From Selenomonas sp. oral taxon 126 (GTDB taxonomy: Bacteria; Bacillota; Negativicutes; Selenomonadales; Selenomonadaceae), in the NCBI RefSeq assembly GCF_001683335.1, contig NZ_CP016201.1, positions 426,815-482,810 of the forward strand: a DNA stretch of 55,996 bases, written 5' to 3'. The notes below the pieces were generated by a model. That model made no database searches, was not told where the DNA came from, and saw only the letters and a program-made list of their open reading frames with translations. The position numbers and the translations under genes were made by a program. Positions 44,501-54,700 of this stretch are shown here, one piece after another (the stretch's first letter is position 1; every line of letters begins with the position of its first letter).

Positions 44501-47500
44501 GGGCGGCTATCAGTACACACCGGCGCAGGATCCGAACGCTCAGACGCAGACTGAGTTTACCTCATCCATCACAAACGATGCGACACATGATGCGCCATAC
44601 ACAGCTGCATTCGTGCGCAAGGGCGACGGAGACTATGTGTTTACCAAAGATACCGTCATCCGCACGAATGACTCGGACAAGGTGATCGGCGGACCGTGGA
44701 CGCCCCCGAACGCCCCCGCCATCTCGAACGTCAATCCAGACCGGCCGCTCAACATCGACATGAACGGCAAGAAACTGACCATCGAAACGCGCGGAGAGGG
44801 TACTGTCGTTGGCATCAGTGCCGTCGGCAAGGGCAGCAAGGTCAACGTGAAGAACGCCGGAGCGATTACGATTCGCGGGACGAACACGGGCAGCCTGTAC
44901 TCCCCCACCCTCTTCGCCAATGGCGGCGGATCGATTCACATTCAAAACGGTGGCGAAAACCTTGAGGACAAGGTTCTCACACTGCGCTCCGTCGGCAAGA
45001 AGGAGGCAAGCCCTGCTGTCATCAAAACGATGAACGGCGTTGCTGGTGCAGAGTCAAACATCACGATCGACGGATTGGTCGATCTCCTTGCAGACGGCAC
45101 ATATCCGGACGGCAAAGGAGCAAATGAAGGCGTCAGCGCCGTCGCCTCGCGCGTCGACATCGGCGGCGGCTCCATCCGCGCAACGGGCAATGCCTGGGCA
45201 GCGATCCGCGCCTACGGCGAGTTCGCCTCAGATAACTACGGCACCGTCAACTTCAACGTCACAAAGGGCGCGGACGGGCTTGCAAACGGTGCGGGCAAGA
45301 ACCGCGCCATCCTTGAGGGCGACATCGTCACGAACGGCGGTATGGGGACGAAGGGGCGCGTCAGCGTCGGACTCTCGACACCGGAGTCGCACTGGATCGG
45401 CAACTATGCCGATACGAGCGGCTACGGCGTGACACAGGGACAGCTCGGTGCGGTCAACCTCTTCATGAAGAACGGTTCCTACTGGAAGGGCTTCTCCAAT
45501 GGCTGCATGAAGGTAGAGATGAGCGGCGTGGGAACACACTGGACAGGCTTCAATGTCGGGAACAATATGCAGCTCAAGCTCGCGGGCGGCGCTGTCTGGC
45601 ACAACGCCATCACGCCGGAGCAGACAGACCAGGACAAAAAGCCGGCCATCAGCAGAGTCAAGTACTTCACGGGTGAGGGCGGCTTCATCGACATGACGGG
45701 AGTGAATCGCTTCCTCGCATCGAGCAAGAGCCTCAGCGGCTCTCCCGTGCAGACAGAATCATCTTCGGCAATCACCGAGAAGGGGCTTGGCGAGACGGGC
45801 GATCTCACGATTGAGAGCTACAGCGGCAGCACGAAGGTACTCTACCGCCACGATGAAAATAAGCCGACGACGATCTACGGCGGCAAGATCACGATCAAGA
45901 AAGCGGCAGAAAACAGCAACATCACGCTGACGACAGACAACGCCGGACTCAATACGGAGTCGCAGAAGGCAGCGGATGTGAACCTCGCCAGCGCGGCACT
46001 CGACGCCCTTGCGAAAAAGCTCTACTACACGGCATATACGACAAGTGAGCGCAATCTTACGGGCAAAGTCGAGATCGCCGAGGGTCTCACGACATCATCG
46101 GCGAGCAAACGCCTCGAGAACATCACGTTCGACGCGGCGACGGGACAGGGCGGCTACGCCTATACACCGAAAGAATCGACCGATCCGATTACGGAGTCAG
46201 AGACTCTGACCTATGACCGTCAGGCGATAGCGACGAAGGACGCCGCCTATAAAGTGGCGCTCTACGCAGGAAAATCGGAATACAATCATACAAATCCGAT
46301 GGTCGTCGATATGAATGGGCACAGCCTGTATCTTGAAGCGAACAGTACGCAGAGAGGTCCCATTGCGCTCGCCGCCTACGACTCCGCAGGCATCCGCATT
46401 GTGAACAGCGGCGCAAAGAGGATGCTGACGCTCAAATCCACGAACACATCAACAGATTTGAACAGCGGCGCATGGGGTATTTATGCGCCCGGACAACTCC
46501 AGATTGACGCCCCCGTCACGATTGAGGAAGTTCGTTCCAAGGGTGTTCATGCGTTTGGTGTGGCTACGAACGGTGAGGATGGCTCTGCGCCCAGGGTCAC
46601 GTTCAACAACGATTTGACCATAAAATCCTTGGTTTCCGAATATGTGGATCCGGATCACCAGTGGGACGATGGACGCTATCTTGCGGCCATTTCAGCGGCC
46701 AAGAATGCCCACATCACGGTCAAGGGCAATGCTGACATCCAGAACGTCAAGGGCAGCATCCTGCGCGTGACCGGCGAGGGCGGCATCATCGACATCAGCG
46801 GCGGCACGCTCAGTACGGCAGAGGACGCCGATCACACGAAGCAGTACTATCTTGTCCAAGCAAAAACGGGAACGGTGCGGCTTAACAGTCCGGACGGCAA
46901 TGTCGGAAACAAGAAAATGAACATTTCCGGCGACATGAAGGTCATGCGCGAGTATGGAAAGAGCGACAGTGCACAGCTCACTCCTTTCGATTCCAAGGGA
47001 ACGGTTGTCGCAGCGCTGACCACGGCAGACTCCGACTGGACGGGTGCAGTGACCTATGACGTTGATCGGGTGGACTCCCAGCAGCACCCAGGTGCCTTCA
47101 CGGCGCATGAAGCAGGGCAAGTCGACCTGACGCTGCAAAATGGCGCCACGTGGACGAATATGCTGAAGTCCGGCGCTTCCGCATCTTGGCAGGGCAGCCG
47201 TCTCACTCATCTGACCGGCGGTTCCTCGGCAGAAAACGCGGGCATGATCTTCCAGAAGAATGACAAGGACATCACGGTCGACAACTACAGCGGTCATACG
47301 CGCGTGTTCTACCGCCATGACGCGGCGACACCGACGACAATGACGGGCGGCGACTTCCGCATAAAGAACGCAGCGGAAAACAGCAGCGTCACGCTGACGA
47401 CGGATAACGCCGGACTCAATACCGAATCAAATGCAGCGGCGGATGTGAACCTCGTGAGTGCAGCACTTGACGCGCTCGCGAAAAAACTCTACTACACGGC

Positions 47501-50500
47501 GTATGCGAGCGGCGAGCAGAACCTCCTCGGCAAGGTGGAAATTGCCGAGGGGCTTACCTCGTCTGCCGCAAGCAAGCGCATTGAGAACATTACATTCGAT
47601 GCGACGACCGGTCAGGGCGGCTATGCCTATACGCCGCAGTCGGAGGGGCAGACAACGGCGGAGTTCACGAAACGCCTCTTTGGCACGACCGACCAGGAGT
47701 ATGTCGATGCGCACGTCAAGCAGGCGGATGGCACCTATCGCTTTACCAAGGACTCGACCATCACCTATCAAAACAAAACCGATATGAACATGGGCGCGGT
47801 CAAGCCGAATGCTGATGTCGTAATCGACGCCAAGGATCGCACGCTGACGGTCAAGAGCGGCAGCGGCAGAGATTCTGCCAAGGAGTCCGCTGCCATTTGG
47901 AACGACGGCAAGAAGCTGGACGTTACGGCGGGCACGCTGCGCCTCCTCGTCAATGACAGCGTTTCACAGCATCCGCTCGCGACCGCATCGGGCATTCGCA
48001 CGACGGGCAAGGGCGCGACGACGATCAAGGGCATGACAGAGATCGACGTCGGCGGCACGAAGGTCAGCAAGGCGGTGTACGCCATGGGTGGCACGGTGAC
48101 GCTGGACGGTCTTACGGCAAAGACAAATGCCGCCGCTGAGGATGCAGCCGCTCTCTATGCGCAGAATGACGGACACATCAGCGTCAACATCGATCACAAC
48201 AACGCCGGCATGGGGACCGTGACGCTCGACGGTCATATCGTGGCAAAAGATGCGGCAAGCCGCGTGGATGCCGCGATCTACGGGAAGTCGTCCCATCTGA
48301 AGGGCTTCGTCTACGGCGATGGAACAACCAATCTATACCTGCAGAACGGCGGCGTTTGGGAAAACGAAAAACGGGGAGCGAATGTGCCGACCGGATTTAC
48401 CGGCAGTCATGTCAAGCAGTTGACCGGCGGAGGATCCGAAGACGGCGCCGGCGTGATCTTCCAGAAGGACGACCGAAAGATCACCATCGACAAATACCAC
48501 GGTTATACGAAGGTGTTCTTCGCCCATGACGCTGCGTCACCAACGACGATCAAGGGCGGTGACATCGTTATCAAAAAGGCAGTCGGGGGCAGCCGCATCA
48601 CACTGGTCACAGATCATGCCGGCCTCAACACAAGTGCAACAGCGGGAATGGCAGAGAAAAATCTCGTGAATGCGACACTCGACGCGCTCGCCAAAAAGCT
48701 CTGGTATACGGGCTATGTAACAAACGAGCGCCTTCTCGCCGGCAAAGTACAGATTGCCGAGGGACTGACGGCATCCTCTGCCAGCAAACGCCTTGAGGAT
48801 ATCACCTTTGAGGCGGCAACGGGCAGGGGCGGCTACACGTATACACCACTGATCCCCCCACCGCCATCGCAGACACAGAGCGATTTCACGACCGCCATCA
48901 ACGGCGAGGAAGTGCATGACACTGTATATGCAAATGCCGGTGTCCGCAAGTCCGACGGTCGTTATATCTTTACCAAGGACTCCACGATCACGACCGGCAA
49001 GGACATGATCGCAGCAGGCGCATGGATGAGCAATATCAGCGCAGCGATCTCAAGTGCCAACAAGGGAACGCTCGATATTGATCTGAGCGGAAAGAACCTC
49101 ACCGTCAAGACCAAGACGGATGTCAGCACGACGGGCATCTCTGCCATTGGAAAGAACTCGAAGGTCAACGTCAAGAACGCCGGTGCGATCTCCATCGACG
49201 CGGAAAGCACGAACTACGGACAGACGGCGGCACTCTTCGTGAACGGCGGCGGCGCAATCCATATCGCCAACGGCGGCGGCAATCTTGAAGATAAGGTGCT
49301 GAAGGTACGCGCCAACGGCAACTATAAGACGAACGTCGCCGTCATCAAGTCGATGAACGGTGTGACAGGAGTCGAGTCGAACATCACGATCGACGGGCTC
49401 GTCGATGTGCTTGCGGACGGGAATGACAAAGTGAACGGCAAGGGCGCGAACGAAGCGGTCAGCGCCGTCGCCTCGACCATCAACATCGGCGGCGGCACCA
49501 TCAAAGCCATCAACGGCGCATGGGCAGCGATCCGCGCCTACGGCGAATTCGTCTCGCAGAACTACGGCACGGTCAACTTCAACGTCACGAAGGGCGCCGA
49601 CGGGCTTGCCAATGGTGCGGGCACGAATCGTGCCGTCATCGAGGGCGATATTGTCACAAACGGCGGCATGGGGACGAAGGGACGCGTCAGCGTCGGGCTC
49701 TCAACGGCAGATTCCCATTGGATCGGCAACTATGCCGATACGCGCGGGTATGGCGTAACCCCCGGACAGCTCGGCGCAGTCAACCTCTTTATGAAGAACG
49801 GCTCCTACTGGAAGGGCTTCTCCAACGGCTCCATGAAAGTCGAGATGAGCGGCGCGGGAACACACTGGACAGGCTTCAATGTCGGGGACAATTTGCAGCT
49901 CAAGCTCGCGGACGGCGCGATCTGGCACAACGCCATCACACCGGAGCAAAAAGATCAAGACAACAAAGGCGCAATCAGCAGGGTCAAGTATTTCTCGGGT
50001 GAAGGCGGCTTTATCGACATGACGGGAGAGAATCGCTTCCTCGCATCGAGCAACAGCCTGAGCGGTGCTCCCGTGCAGACAGGTTCTTCTGCCATCGAAG
50101 AGAAAGGGCTCGGCGAAACGGGCAATCTCGAAATTGAAGAATTCAGCGGTAGCACGAAGGTACTCTACCGCCACGATGCGGCATCGCCAACGACGGTCTA
50201 CGGCGGTACGACAACGATCAAAAAGGCCACTGCAGGCAGTGCCGTCACACTCTCGACGGACAGCGTCGGACTCAATACGGAGTCGAAGAAGGCGGCGGAT
50301 GTGAACCTCGTCAGTGCAACGCTCGACGCCCTCGCGAAGAAACTCTACTACACAGCATATACGACGAATGAACGCAATCTCACGGGCAAAGCCGAGATCG
50401 CCGAGGGTCTCACGACCTCGTCCGCCTCGAAGCGCCTCGAGAACATCACGTTCGACAAGTCGAGCGGTCAGGGCAGCTATGCCTATACGCCGGCGACTGA

Positions 50501-51635
50501 CCCCAAACCGCCTACACCGCAGCCGGATCCCAAGCCGCCGACGCCGCAGCCGGATCCCAAGCCGCCGACGCCGCAGCCGGATCCCAAGCCCCCGACGCCG
50601 CAGCCGGATCCCAAGCCGCCGACGCCGCAGCCAGATCCGAAGCCGACGCCGGATCCAAAGCCGCCCACACCGAAACCAACACCCGATCCGAAGCCGAATC
50701 CGAAGATCGAGTACGGTGACTACGAGACGAAGCTCATGAGCGGCGTCAAGTCGGCGATGATGACATCGACAATGGCGTGGCGTGCCGAGGCGAACGACCT
50801 CATGAAGCGCATGGGTGACCTGCGTCTCTCGCCGCAGGATGCGGGTATCTGGGCGCGTGTCTATCGCGGCAAGACAACGAGCAACAAGGACAACGCCAAC
50901 TTCCGCATGAACTACTCCACCATTCAGGTCGGCTATGACAAGCAGGTGAACAAGGATTGGCGCGTCGGTATCGCGGGCAGCTACATGAGCGGCAACTCAT
51001 CCTACGCCGCCGGCAATGGCAAGAACAAGGAAGGCAACCTCGGCATCTATGGCACATGGTCGGGCAAAGACGGTGCATACGTCGATCTCATTGCAAAGAT
51101 CGGCAGACTCCAGAACGAGTACACGGTCTACAACGACTATGGTCACTACGTCAAGGGCGACTTCAAGACATGGGGCGGTTCGCTCTCGGCAGAGTACGGC
51201 AAGCGCATCTCCATGCAGGGCGGCAGCTTCGTCGAGCCACAGGTCGAGCTCATCTACAGCCACATGAACGGCGTCGACTACACGGGCGACACGGACTATA
51301 GCGGCATGAAGATGTATGTGCACCAGAAACCGTATGACAGCTTCATCGGGCGTCTCGGCATCGGTGTTGGCAAGGAGACCGAGCGCAGCACCTGTTATGC
51401 GCGCGTCTCGCTCTACCACGAGTTCGCGGGCGACTTCCGCACGGAATACTCCGACGGCAGCAGCCCATGGAAGACGACACAGGTGGGCGGCAGCGACACA
51501 TGGGTCGGCGTCCAGCTCGGCGGTACGCTCATGCTCAACGACCGTACGAACCTCTACGGCAACTTCGAGAAGACCTTCGGCGGCGACATCAAGACCGCGT
51601 GGCGCGTGGATGCAGGTATGCGCTGGAACTTCTGA
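41511..51635 (+). CDS. Giant modular autotransporter (paralog 2)
   Basis: 3374 residues. The signal peptide (LSTLVMSGLLCASTASAAAL) is followed by six tandem beta-helix modules, each starting near a FTKDSxIT stretch and ending with GLNTES, then DVNLVSATLDALAKKLYYTA, NLTGKAEIAEGLT and NITFD...GxYxYTP. Module ends lie near 42650, 44300, 45950, 47410, 48625 and 50270, so modules 2, 3 and 6 are about 550 residues, module 4 about 490 and module 5 about 405. Modules 2, 3 and 6 are close kin; 1 resembles 5; 4 resembles the second half of paralog 3. A (DPKPPTPQP)n linker (about 2996-3065) and a barrel of about 310 residues end it (RWNF). It lacks the propeller-like domain of its neighbours. AAAGGAG precedes the ATG. 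Confidence 0.93.
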   Translation: MRKGFFCRRNRVRLSTLVMSGLLCASTASAAALVAGAAADPANGQPGTFYADQTATEFTTQLTGDEDKDDEYIDADVRQDDDSYLFTKDSTITYQNSSPSRSGAIYAKKNLTIDASGHILTIKTGGEEERVTEAAGIRLAPTKIANIKAGTLRLFVNDENSAASLKKAYGIQGDKGTLNITGMTEMEVSGTEVSHGVHAYQDDKMTLDGLRAKVNTSAENSAALYVGYTGRISVNVRDGAAGSNVVRLDGNVVSQDAQSHIDVALTGPTSYLKGLAFGNGTLNMWLQNGAAWHNVNQGAALPKSYWGSRITSLTGGASPERAGLIFQNEANTIAVDQYSGYTRVFYKHDAAAPKKLVGGALLINHAAAGSGVTMVTDNAGLNTDSTAAADVKLVDETLGALANKLWYRAYKDGERNLTGKVEIAEGLTATSASKRIENMTFDAASGKGIYGTPPSTEQTKTAFTTGLTGEATRDAEYTEAGVRQEDGSFVFTKDSKITAGETEIKAGAWLTTFSAAVSNSDIKTPVNIDLKGHNLTVNTKTDISTVGITAIGNGAQLNINNAGAITVNAENTGGAQTAAVYANSGGKVHIKNGGGDLESKILKVRANNVSTKTNVAVIKTMNGVPGAESNITIDGLVDVLAEGNKEKNSGANEAVSAVASTIDIGGGKIITRGDTWAAIRAYGEFVTQNTGVVNFNVKKNASGMAIDAGTNRAVIEGDFSTNGGMGTKGRISVGLSTAESYWLGNYVDTHGYGVTQGQYGSVNLFMKNGSYWKGFASGVMNVEMAGANTKWIGFNIEDNMKLTLNDGATWYNAITPEQKGWKDVAAISRVKHFSGNGGFIDMTGTNRFLGLGDSLDQTGVPGAAVQGKCSAIIEKGLGETGNLEIEEFSGNTTMRYRHDTASPTTVYGGTTTIKKATAGSSITMLTDSAGLNTESQKASDVNLVSATLDALAKKLYYTAYTTNERNLTGKATIAEGLTASSASKRVENITFDEATGQGGYQYTPAQDPNAQTQTEFTSSITNDATHDAPYTAAFVRKGDGDYVFTKDTVIRTNDSDKVIGGPWTPPNAPAISNVNPDRPLNIDMNGKKLTIETRGEGTVVGISAVGKGSKVNVKNAGAITIRGTNTGSLYSPTLFANGGGSIHIQNGGENLEDKVLTLRSVGKKEASPAVIKTMNGVAGAESNITIDGLVDLLADGTYPDGKGANEGVSAVASRVDIGGGSIRATGNAWAAIRAYGEFASDNYGTVNFNVTKGADGLANGAGKNRAILEGDIVTNGGMGTKGRVSVGLSTPESHWIGNYADTSGYGVTQGQLGAVNLFMKNGSYWKGFSNGCMKVEMSGVGTHWTGFNVGNNMQLKLAGGAVWHNAITPEQTDQDKKPAISRVKYFTGEGGFIDMTGVNRFLASSKSLSGSPVQTESSSAITEKGLGETGDLTIESYSGSTKVLYRHDENKPTTIYGGKITIKKAAENSNITLTTDNAGLNTESQKAADVNLASAALDALAKKLYYTAYTTSERNLTGKVEIAEGLTTSSASKRLENITFDAATGQGGYAYTPKESTDPITESETLTYDRQAIATKDAAYKVALYAGKSEYNHTNPMVVDMNGHSLYLEANSTQRGPIALAAYDSAGIRIVNSGAKRMLTLKSTNTSTDLNSGAWGIYAPGQLQIDAPVTIEEVRSKGVHAFGVATNGEDGSAPRVTFNNDLTIKSLVSEYVDPDHQWDDGRYLAAISAAKNAHITVKGNADIQNVKGSILRVTGEGGIIDISGGTLSTAEDADHTKQYYLVQAKTGTVRLNSPDGNVGNKKMNISGDMKVMREYGKSDSAQLTPFDSKGTVVAALTTADSDWTGAVTYDVDRVDSQQHPGAFTAHEAGQVDLTLQNGATWTNMLKSGASASWQGSRLTHLTGGSSAENAGMIFQKNDKDITVDNYSGHTRVFYRHDAATPTTMTGGDFRIKNAAENSSVTLTTDNAGLNTESNAAADVNLVSAALDALAKKLYYTAYASGEQNLLGKVEIAEGLTSSAASKRIENITFDATTGQGGYAYTPQSEGQTTAEFTKRLFGTTDQEYVDAHVKQADGTYRFTKDSTITYQNKTDMNMGAVKPNADVVIDAKDRTLTVKSGSGRDSAKESAAIWNDGKKLDVTAGTLRLLVNDSVSQHPLATASGIRTTGKGATTIKGMTEIDVGGTKVSKAVYAMGGTVTLDGLTAKTNAAAEDAAALYAQNDGHISVNIDHNNAGMGTVTLDGHIVAKDAASRVDAAIYGKSSHLKGFVYGDGTTNLYLQNGGVWENEKRGANVPTGFTGSHVKQLTGGGSEDGAGVIFQKDDRKITIDKYHGYTKVFFAHDAASPTTIKGGDIVIKKAVGGSRITLVTDHAGLNTSATAGMAEKNLVNATLDALAKKLWYTGYVTNERLLAGKVQIAEGLTASSASKRLEDITFEAATGRGGYTYTPLIPPPPSQTQSDFTTAINGEEVHDTVYANAGVRKSDGRYIFTKDSTITTGKDMIAAGAWMSNISAAISSANKGTLDIDLSGKNLTVKTKTDVSTTGISAIGKNSKVNVKNAGAISIDAESTNYGQTAALFVNGGGAIHIANGGGNLEDKVLKVRANGNYKTNVAVIKSMNGVTGVESNITIDGLVDVLADGNDKVNGKGANEAVSAVASTINIGGGTIKAINGAWAAIRAYGEFVSQNYGTVNFNVTKGADGLANGAGTNRAVIEGDIVTNGGMGTKGRVSVGLSTADSHWIGNYADTRGYGVTPGQLGAVNLFMKNGSYWKGFSNGSMKVEMSGAGTHWTGFNVGDNLQLKLADGAIWHNAITPEQKDQDNKGAISRVKYFSGEGGFIDMTGENRFLASSNSLSGAPVQTGSSAIEEKGLGETGNLEIEEFSGSTKVLYRHDAASPTTVYGGTTTIKKATAGSAVTLSTDSVGLNTESKKAADVNLVSATLDALAKKLYYTAYTTNERNLTGKAEIAEGLTTSSASKRLENITFDKSSGQGSYAYTPATDPKPPTPQPDPKPPTPQPDPKPPTPQPDPKPPTPQPDPKPPTPQPDPKPTPDPKPPTPKPTPDPKPNPKIEYGDYETKLMSGVKSAMMTSTMAWRAEANDLMKRMGDLRLSPQDAGIWARVYRGKTTSNKDNANFRMNYSTIQVGYDKQVNKDWRVGIAGSYMSGNSSYAAGNGKNKEGNLGIYGTWSGKDGAYVDLIAKIGRLQNEYTVYNDYGHYVKGDFKTWGGSLSAEYGKRISMQGGSFVEPQVELIYSHMNGVDYTGDTDYSGMKMYVHQKPYDSFIGRLGIGVGKETERSTCYARVSLYHEFAGDFRTEYSDGSSPWKTTQVGGSDTWVGVQLGGTLMLNDRTNLYGNFEKTFGGDIKTAWRVDAGMRWNF
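42860..50500 (+). repeat. Long internal tandem modules of paralog 2
   Basis: Modules 2 (about 42880-44530), 3 (44540-46180) and 6 (48875-50500) repeat at about 1650 bp and share long DNA stretches, most clearly modules 3 and 6. For example, the GSYWKGFSNG segment at about 45475-45500 and 49800-49825 and its 100-base surroundings are nearly identical. Confidence 0.8.
50500..50705 (+). repeat. Proline-rich tandem repeat in paralog 2
   Basis: Five nearly perfect copies of a 27-bp unit (TPQPDPKPP), then degenerate ends (TPDPKPPTPKPTPDPKPNPK). Same kind of spacer as in paralog 1 but a different unit. Confidence 0.88.
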
Positions 51636-51650
51636 CTATATTACTAGCTG

Positions 51651-51689
51651 TAAACACAGGAAGAGGATTCCCTCCTCTTCCTGTGTTTA
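51651..51689 (+). terminator. Strong hairpin between autotransporter genes 2 and 3
   Basis: TAAACACAGGAAGAGG and CCTCTTCCTGTGTTTA form a perfect 16-bp stem with a 7-base loop. Only TGG follows, so termination would rely on the stem's own T-rich end (GTGTTTA). It may lower read-through or protect the upstream mRNA. Confidence 0.55.
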
Positions 51690-51731
51690 TGGTAAGTTAT
51701 TATCGATATACACAGGGTAAAGGAGTACATC

Positions 51732-54700
51732 ATGAAGAAAGGATTGTTTCGCAAACACCGCAGTTTACGCCTGAGCGCCCTCGTTCTGGGTGGATTGCTC
51801 TGTGCCTCGACCACCAGCGCTGCAACGCTCGTAACGGCTGTTGCAACGGACTATGCCGATAGTCAGATGGGATCTCTGACAGGGTCGCATGTGAACACGC
51901 TTGTCAACGATCCGGCAAACGAAGGCCTGCTCAAAAATTTGGGCGGCGATGCCTCCGTATATAACTTTCATCAGTATGGTGTGAGCAAGCTCCTGCTCAA
52001 ATACAACACGGGAGGAGAGACTGCCTACCGTCTCCTCAATCCCAACGCTCTCACAGGGGCATCAGAAGGCGCCAAGGGAAAACTCTCCTCGGTGCCGAAT
52101 CCGCATGCAGTGGCGGCGACCGATCAATTTATCTATGCAGCAGGCTACGATCAGGGGAAGATTGGCGTGCTCCGCGAGGATGGCGGCACGCTCAAAGAAC
52201 AGACCGCAGCCACTGTCGATCTGAAAAACGATATAAAGCAATATGCCGGCTACCAATTTACGGAGAGCTACACCAATCACGATACAGGTGTGACACAGAC
52301 CGGCAATCCGACCGCAGCAAAGGTTCACGGCGAGGCACTCCTCATCAACGGACGCAACCTCTATGCGGCAGTCTCGGTCAATCCCACCGGCAGCTGGGAC
52401 AGCTATGACGACGGCTTTCTCATGCACTACAAAATCAAGGATGACGGCGGTCTCACATTTGCCGGCAGCACGCGTATCGGACGCAATACGGATCAGGTGC
52501 GTCTGAACAGGTTCAATGACCACATCCTGCTCACCGCCATCGGTGGAAAACAGAACACAGGGGCAGGAAACCCATCACATACCGGTATAGACATCGTGCA
52601 GACCGGTAATGACGGCACCGTTTCAGCGGCAACCACGAAGAAGGTCGTGCTGCCCGCACATATAAAATCGACCGGCGAAGATCTGCGCGATCTGAAGGTC
52701 ATGCCAAACGGCACGGCGTATGTCATGACGTACAATCTGACCACAGACGGAAAAATTGACGCGCATGTCTATCAGACGACCGTATCAAATCTGCTTTCCT
52801 CCAATCCGCAGGACTGGACAGAGCTGGCTGCCATGCAGAATGCAGAGGGCTATTCCGGAAAGATTGATGCCGAATATACCACCAAAAATCTCTGGATGCA
52901 GTTCGGCAATACCCTGCAGCGTTATCGAGATGGAGAGTCGAATGCGACAAACACATGGCAAGCAAAGGATTTTTCATCGAACAAAGCGCACTCGAATTTC
53001 AACAAATTTCTTAAGGTTGAGACGGATTATGTGACAGGACCTCTTGCCTCTGTCGTACTGACACAACCGTCCGAGCTTGGTGGTACAACAAGCACCGCCG
53101 AGGCAAATCCGGATGCTGTATGGAAGAACAATGCCTCTGTCACGGAGTCCGTTACAAGCTCCCAAGACTTTAGCGAAGATACGGTTGTCTCCATCGGCAA
53201 GGATAAACGCGGTGATCCCACGACAAACGCAGCATCTGCCCTCTATGCCATGACCGGCGAAGTAAACATTGATGCGGGTACGAATACGCTGCAGTTCCAG
53301 TCGGAGAATACCGTCGGCAATCCGACCGGCATCTACGCGGGCAATGGAAGCTCAGTAACACTGACCGCGAAGAAGATCAACGTCATCACAAAGGGTCTCG
53401 AAGGTGGCAACAGCCTCACGAATGCGATCCATCTGGATGATGACGGGGACAACGGACATGTCATAACGCTCAACGGCGACGTGAACATCTCGATGTCAGG
53501 AGGTCTTGGCGGAAACGGCATCGCAATCCAAAACCGGGATCACTTTGGTGAACCATCCATGGGTTACAACGCGGGTCCCAGTGTCGAAATCAACGGCAAT
53601 CTGAGGATCGCCGGTTCGGACACAGGGAAATGGGGCATCCCGCTGAACTACCAAAACGTCATCTCGCGCTATAACAATGCGGGTATACTGACACGTACCG
53701 CCGGTTCCAGTGTCACCATATCCGGCGACGCGAATATGAGCGTATACGGCAACGGCGTCACCGTAAACGGCGCAGACTATGCGACCCCGTTGGTTACGAT
53801 TGCTGGTGGTGGACGGATTCAGGTTCCCTCCGGCACGAAGTACAGCTACTATGCCCTCGCTGCATATATGGGCGAAATCTCCATGAACATGGGGCTGAAC
53901 GGCAACACCCCCGGCACACGGGATGTGCAGCTGGACGGCGATCTCTTTGCCCATAAGGACGGCGGCGGTCTCAAGGTTGCACTCACAACGAGTCACTCAT
54001 GGCTGCACGGACTCGTCGATGCCGGTTATGCGGAGCTTTACCTGCGAAACGGCTCGATATGGCTCAATGAGGCACGCAACGAACGCTATCATCAGGATCT
54101 GGAGGACATTGGCGCGGGCGAAGTCGTCGGTACGGGCAAGGAGAGGCACTACGTCGGCAAAAGCAAGCTCGTGAAATTCTTTGGCGGTGAAAGCGAAGCT
54201 GAACACGGCATCATCTATCAGAGGGATGCCAATCCGATCACCATTGGCAGCTACAGCGGTCATACGACCGTCGTCTACAACCACGATACAGCGACGCCGA
54301 CCACGATGAAGGGCGGCGACGTCATCATCGACAAGGCGGTCGGTACGACGAACGTCATGACCCTCTTCACCGACGCCAACGGTGTTGCAAGCGGGAATCA
54401 GGGAACGGTACTGAACGCACTCGCCGAAAAGCTCACCTACAAGAGCCATGCTGACGGCAAGCTCACGGGCAAGCTCTCCCTCGCCGAGGGGCTGACCGCC
54501 TCCGCCGCGCACAAGAGCATCACCTTCACCGCAAGCGGCAAGGGTAGCTACGTTTCTCCCTCCGTAGAATACCATGCGCCCATCACGAAGGCAGATGCAC
54601 CATCGGGTACGTATACACTGACGAAGGACGAGCGGCGGGATCTGACGCAGGCGGATGTGACCAAGGGCTTCAACAGCAAGTTGTCGGCACTCGCGAACTA

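Noticed and set aside
36397-51419. Minus-strand open frames of 300-800 codons opposite the operon autotransporters
   Set aside because: Same antisense effect; the plus-strand genes have signal peptides, modules and barrels that explain the sequence.
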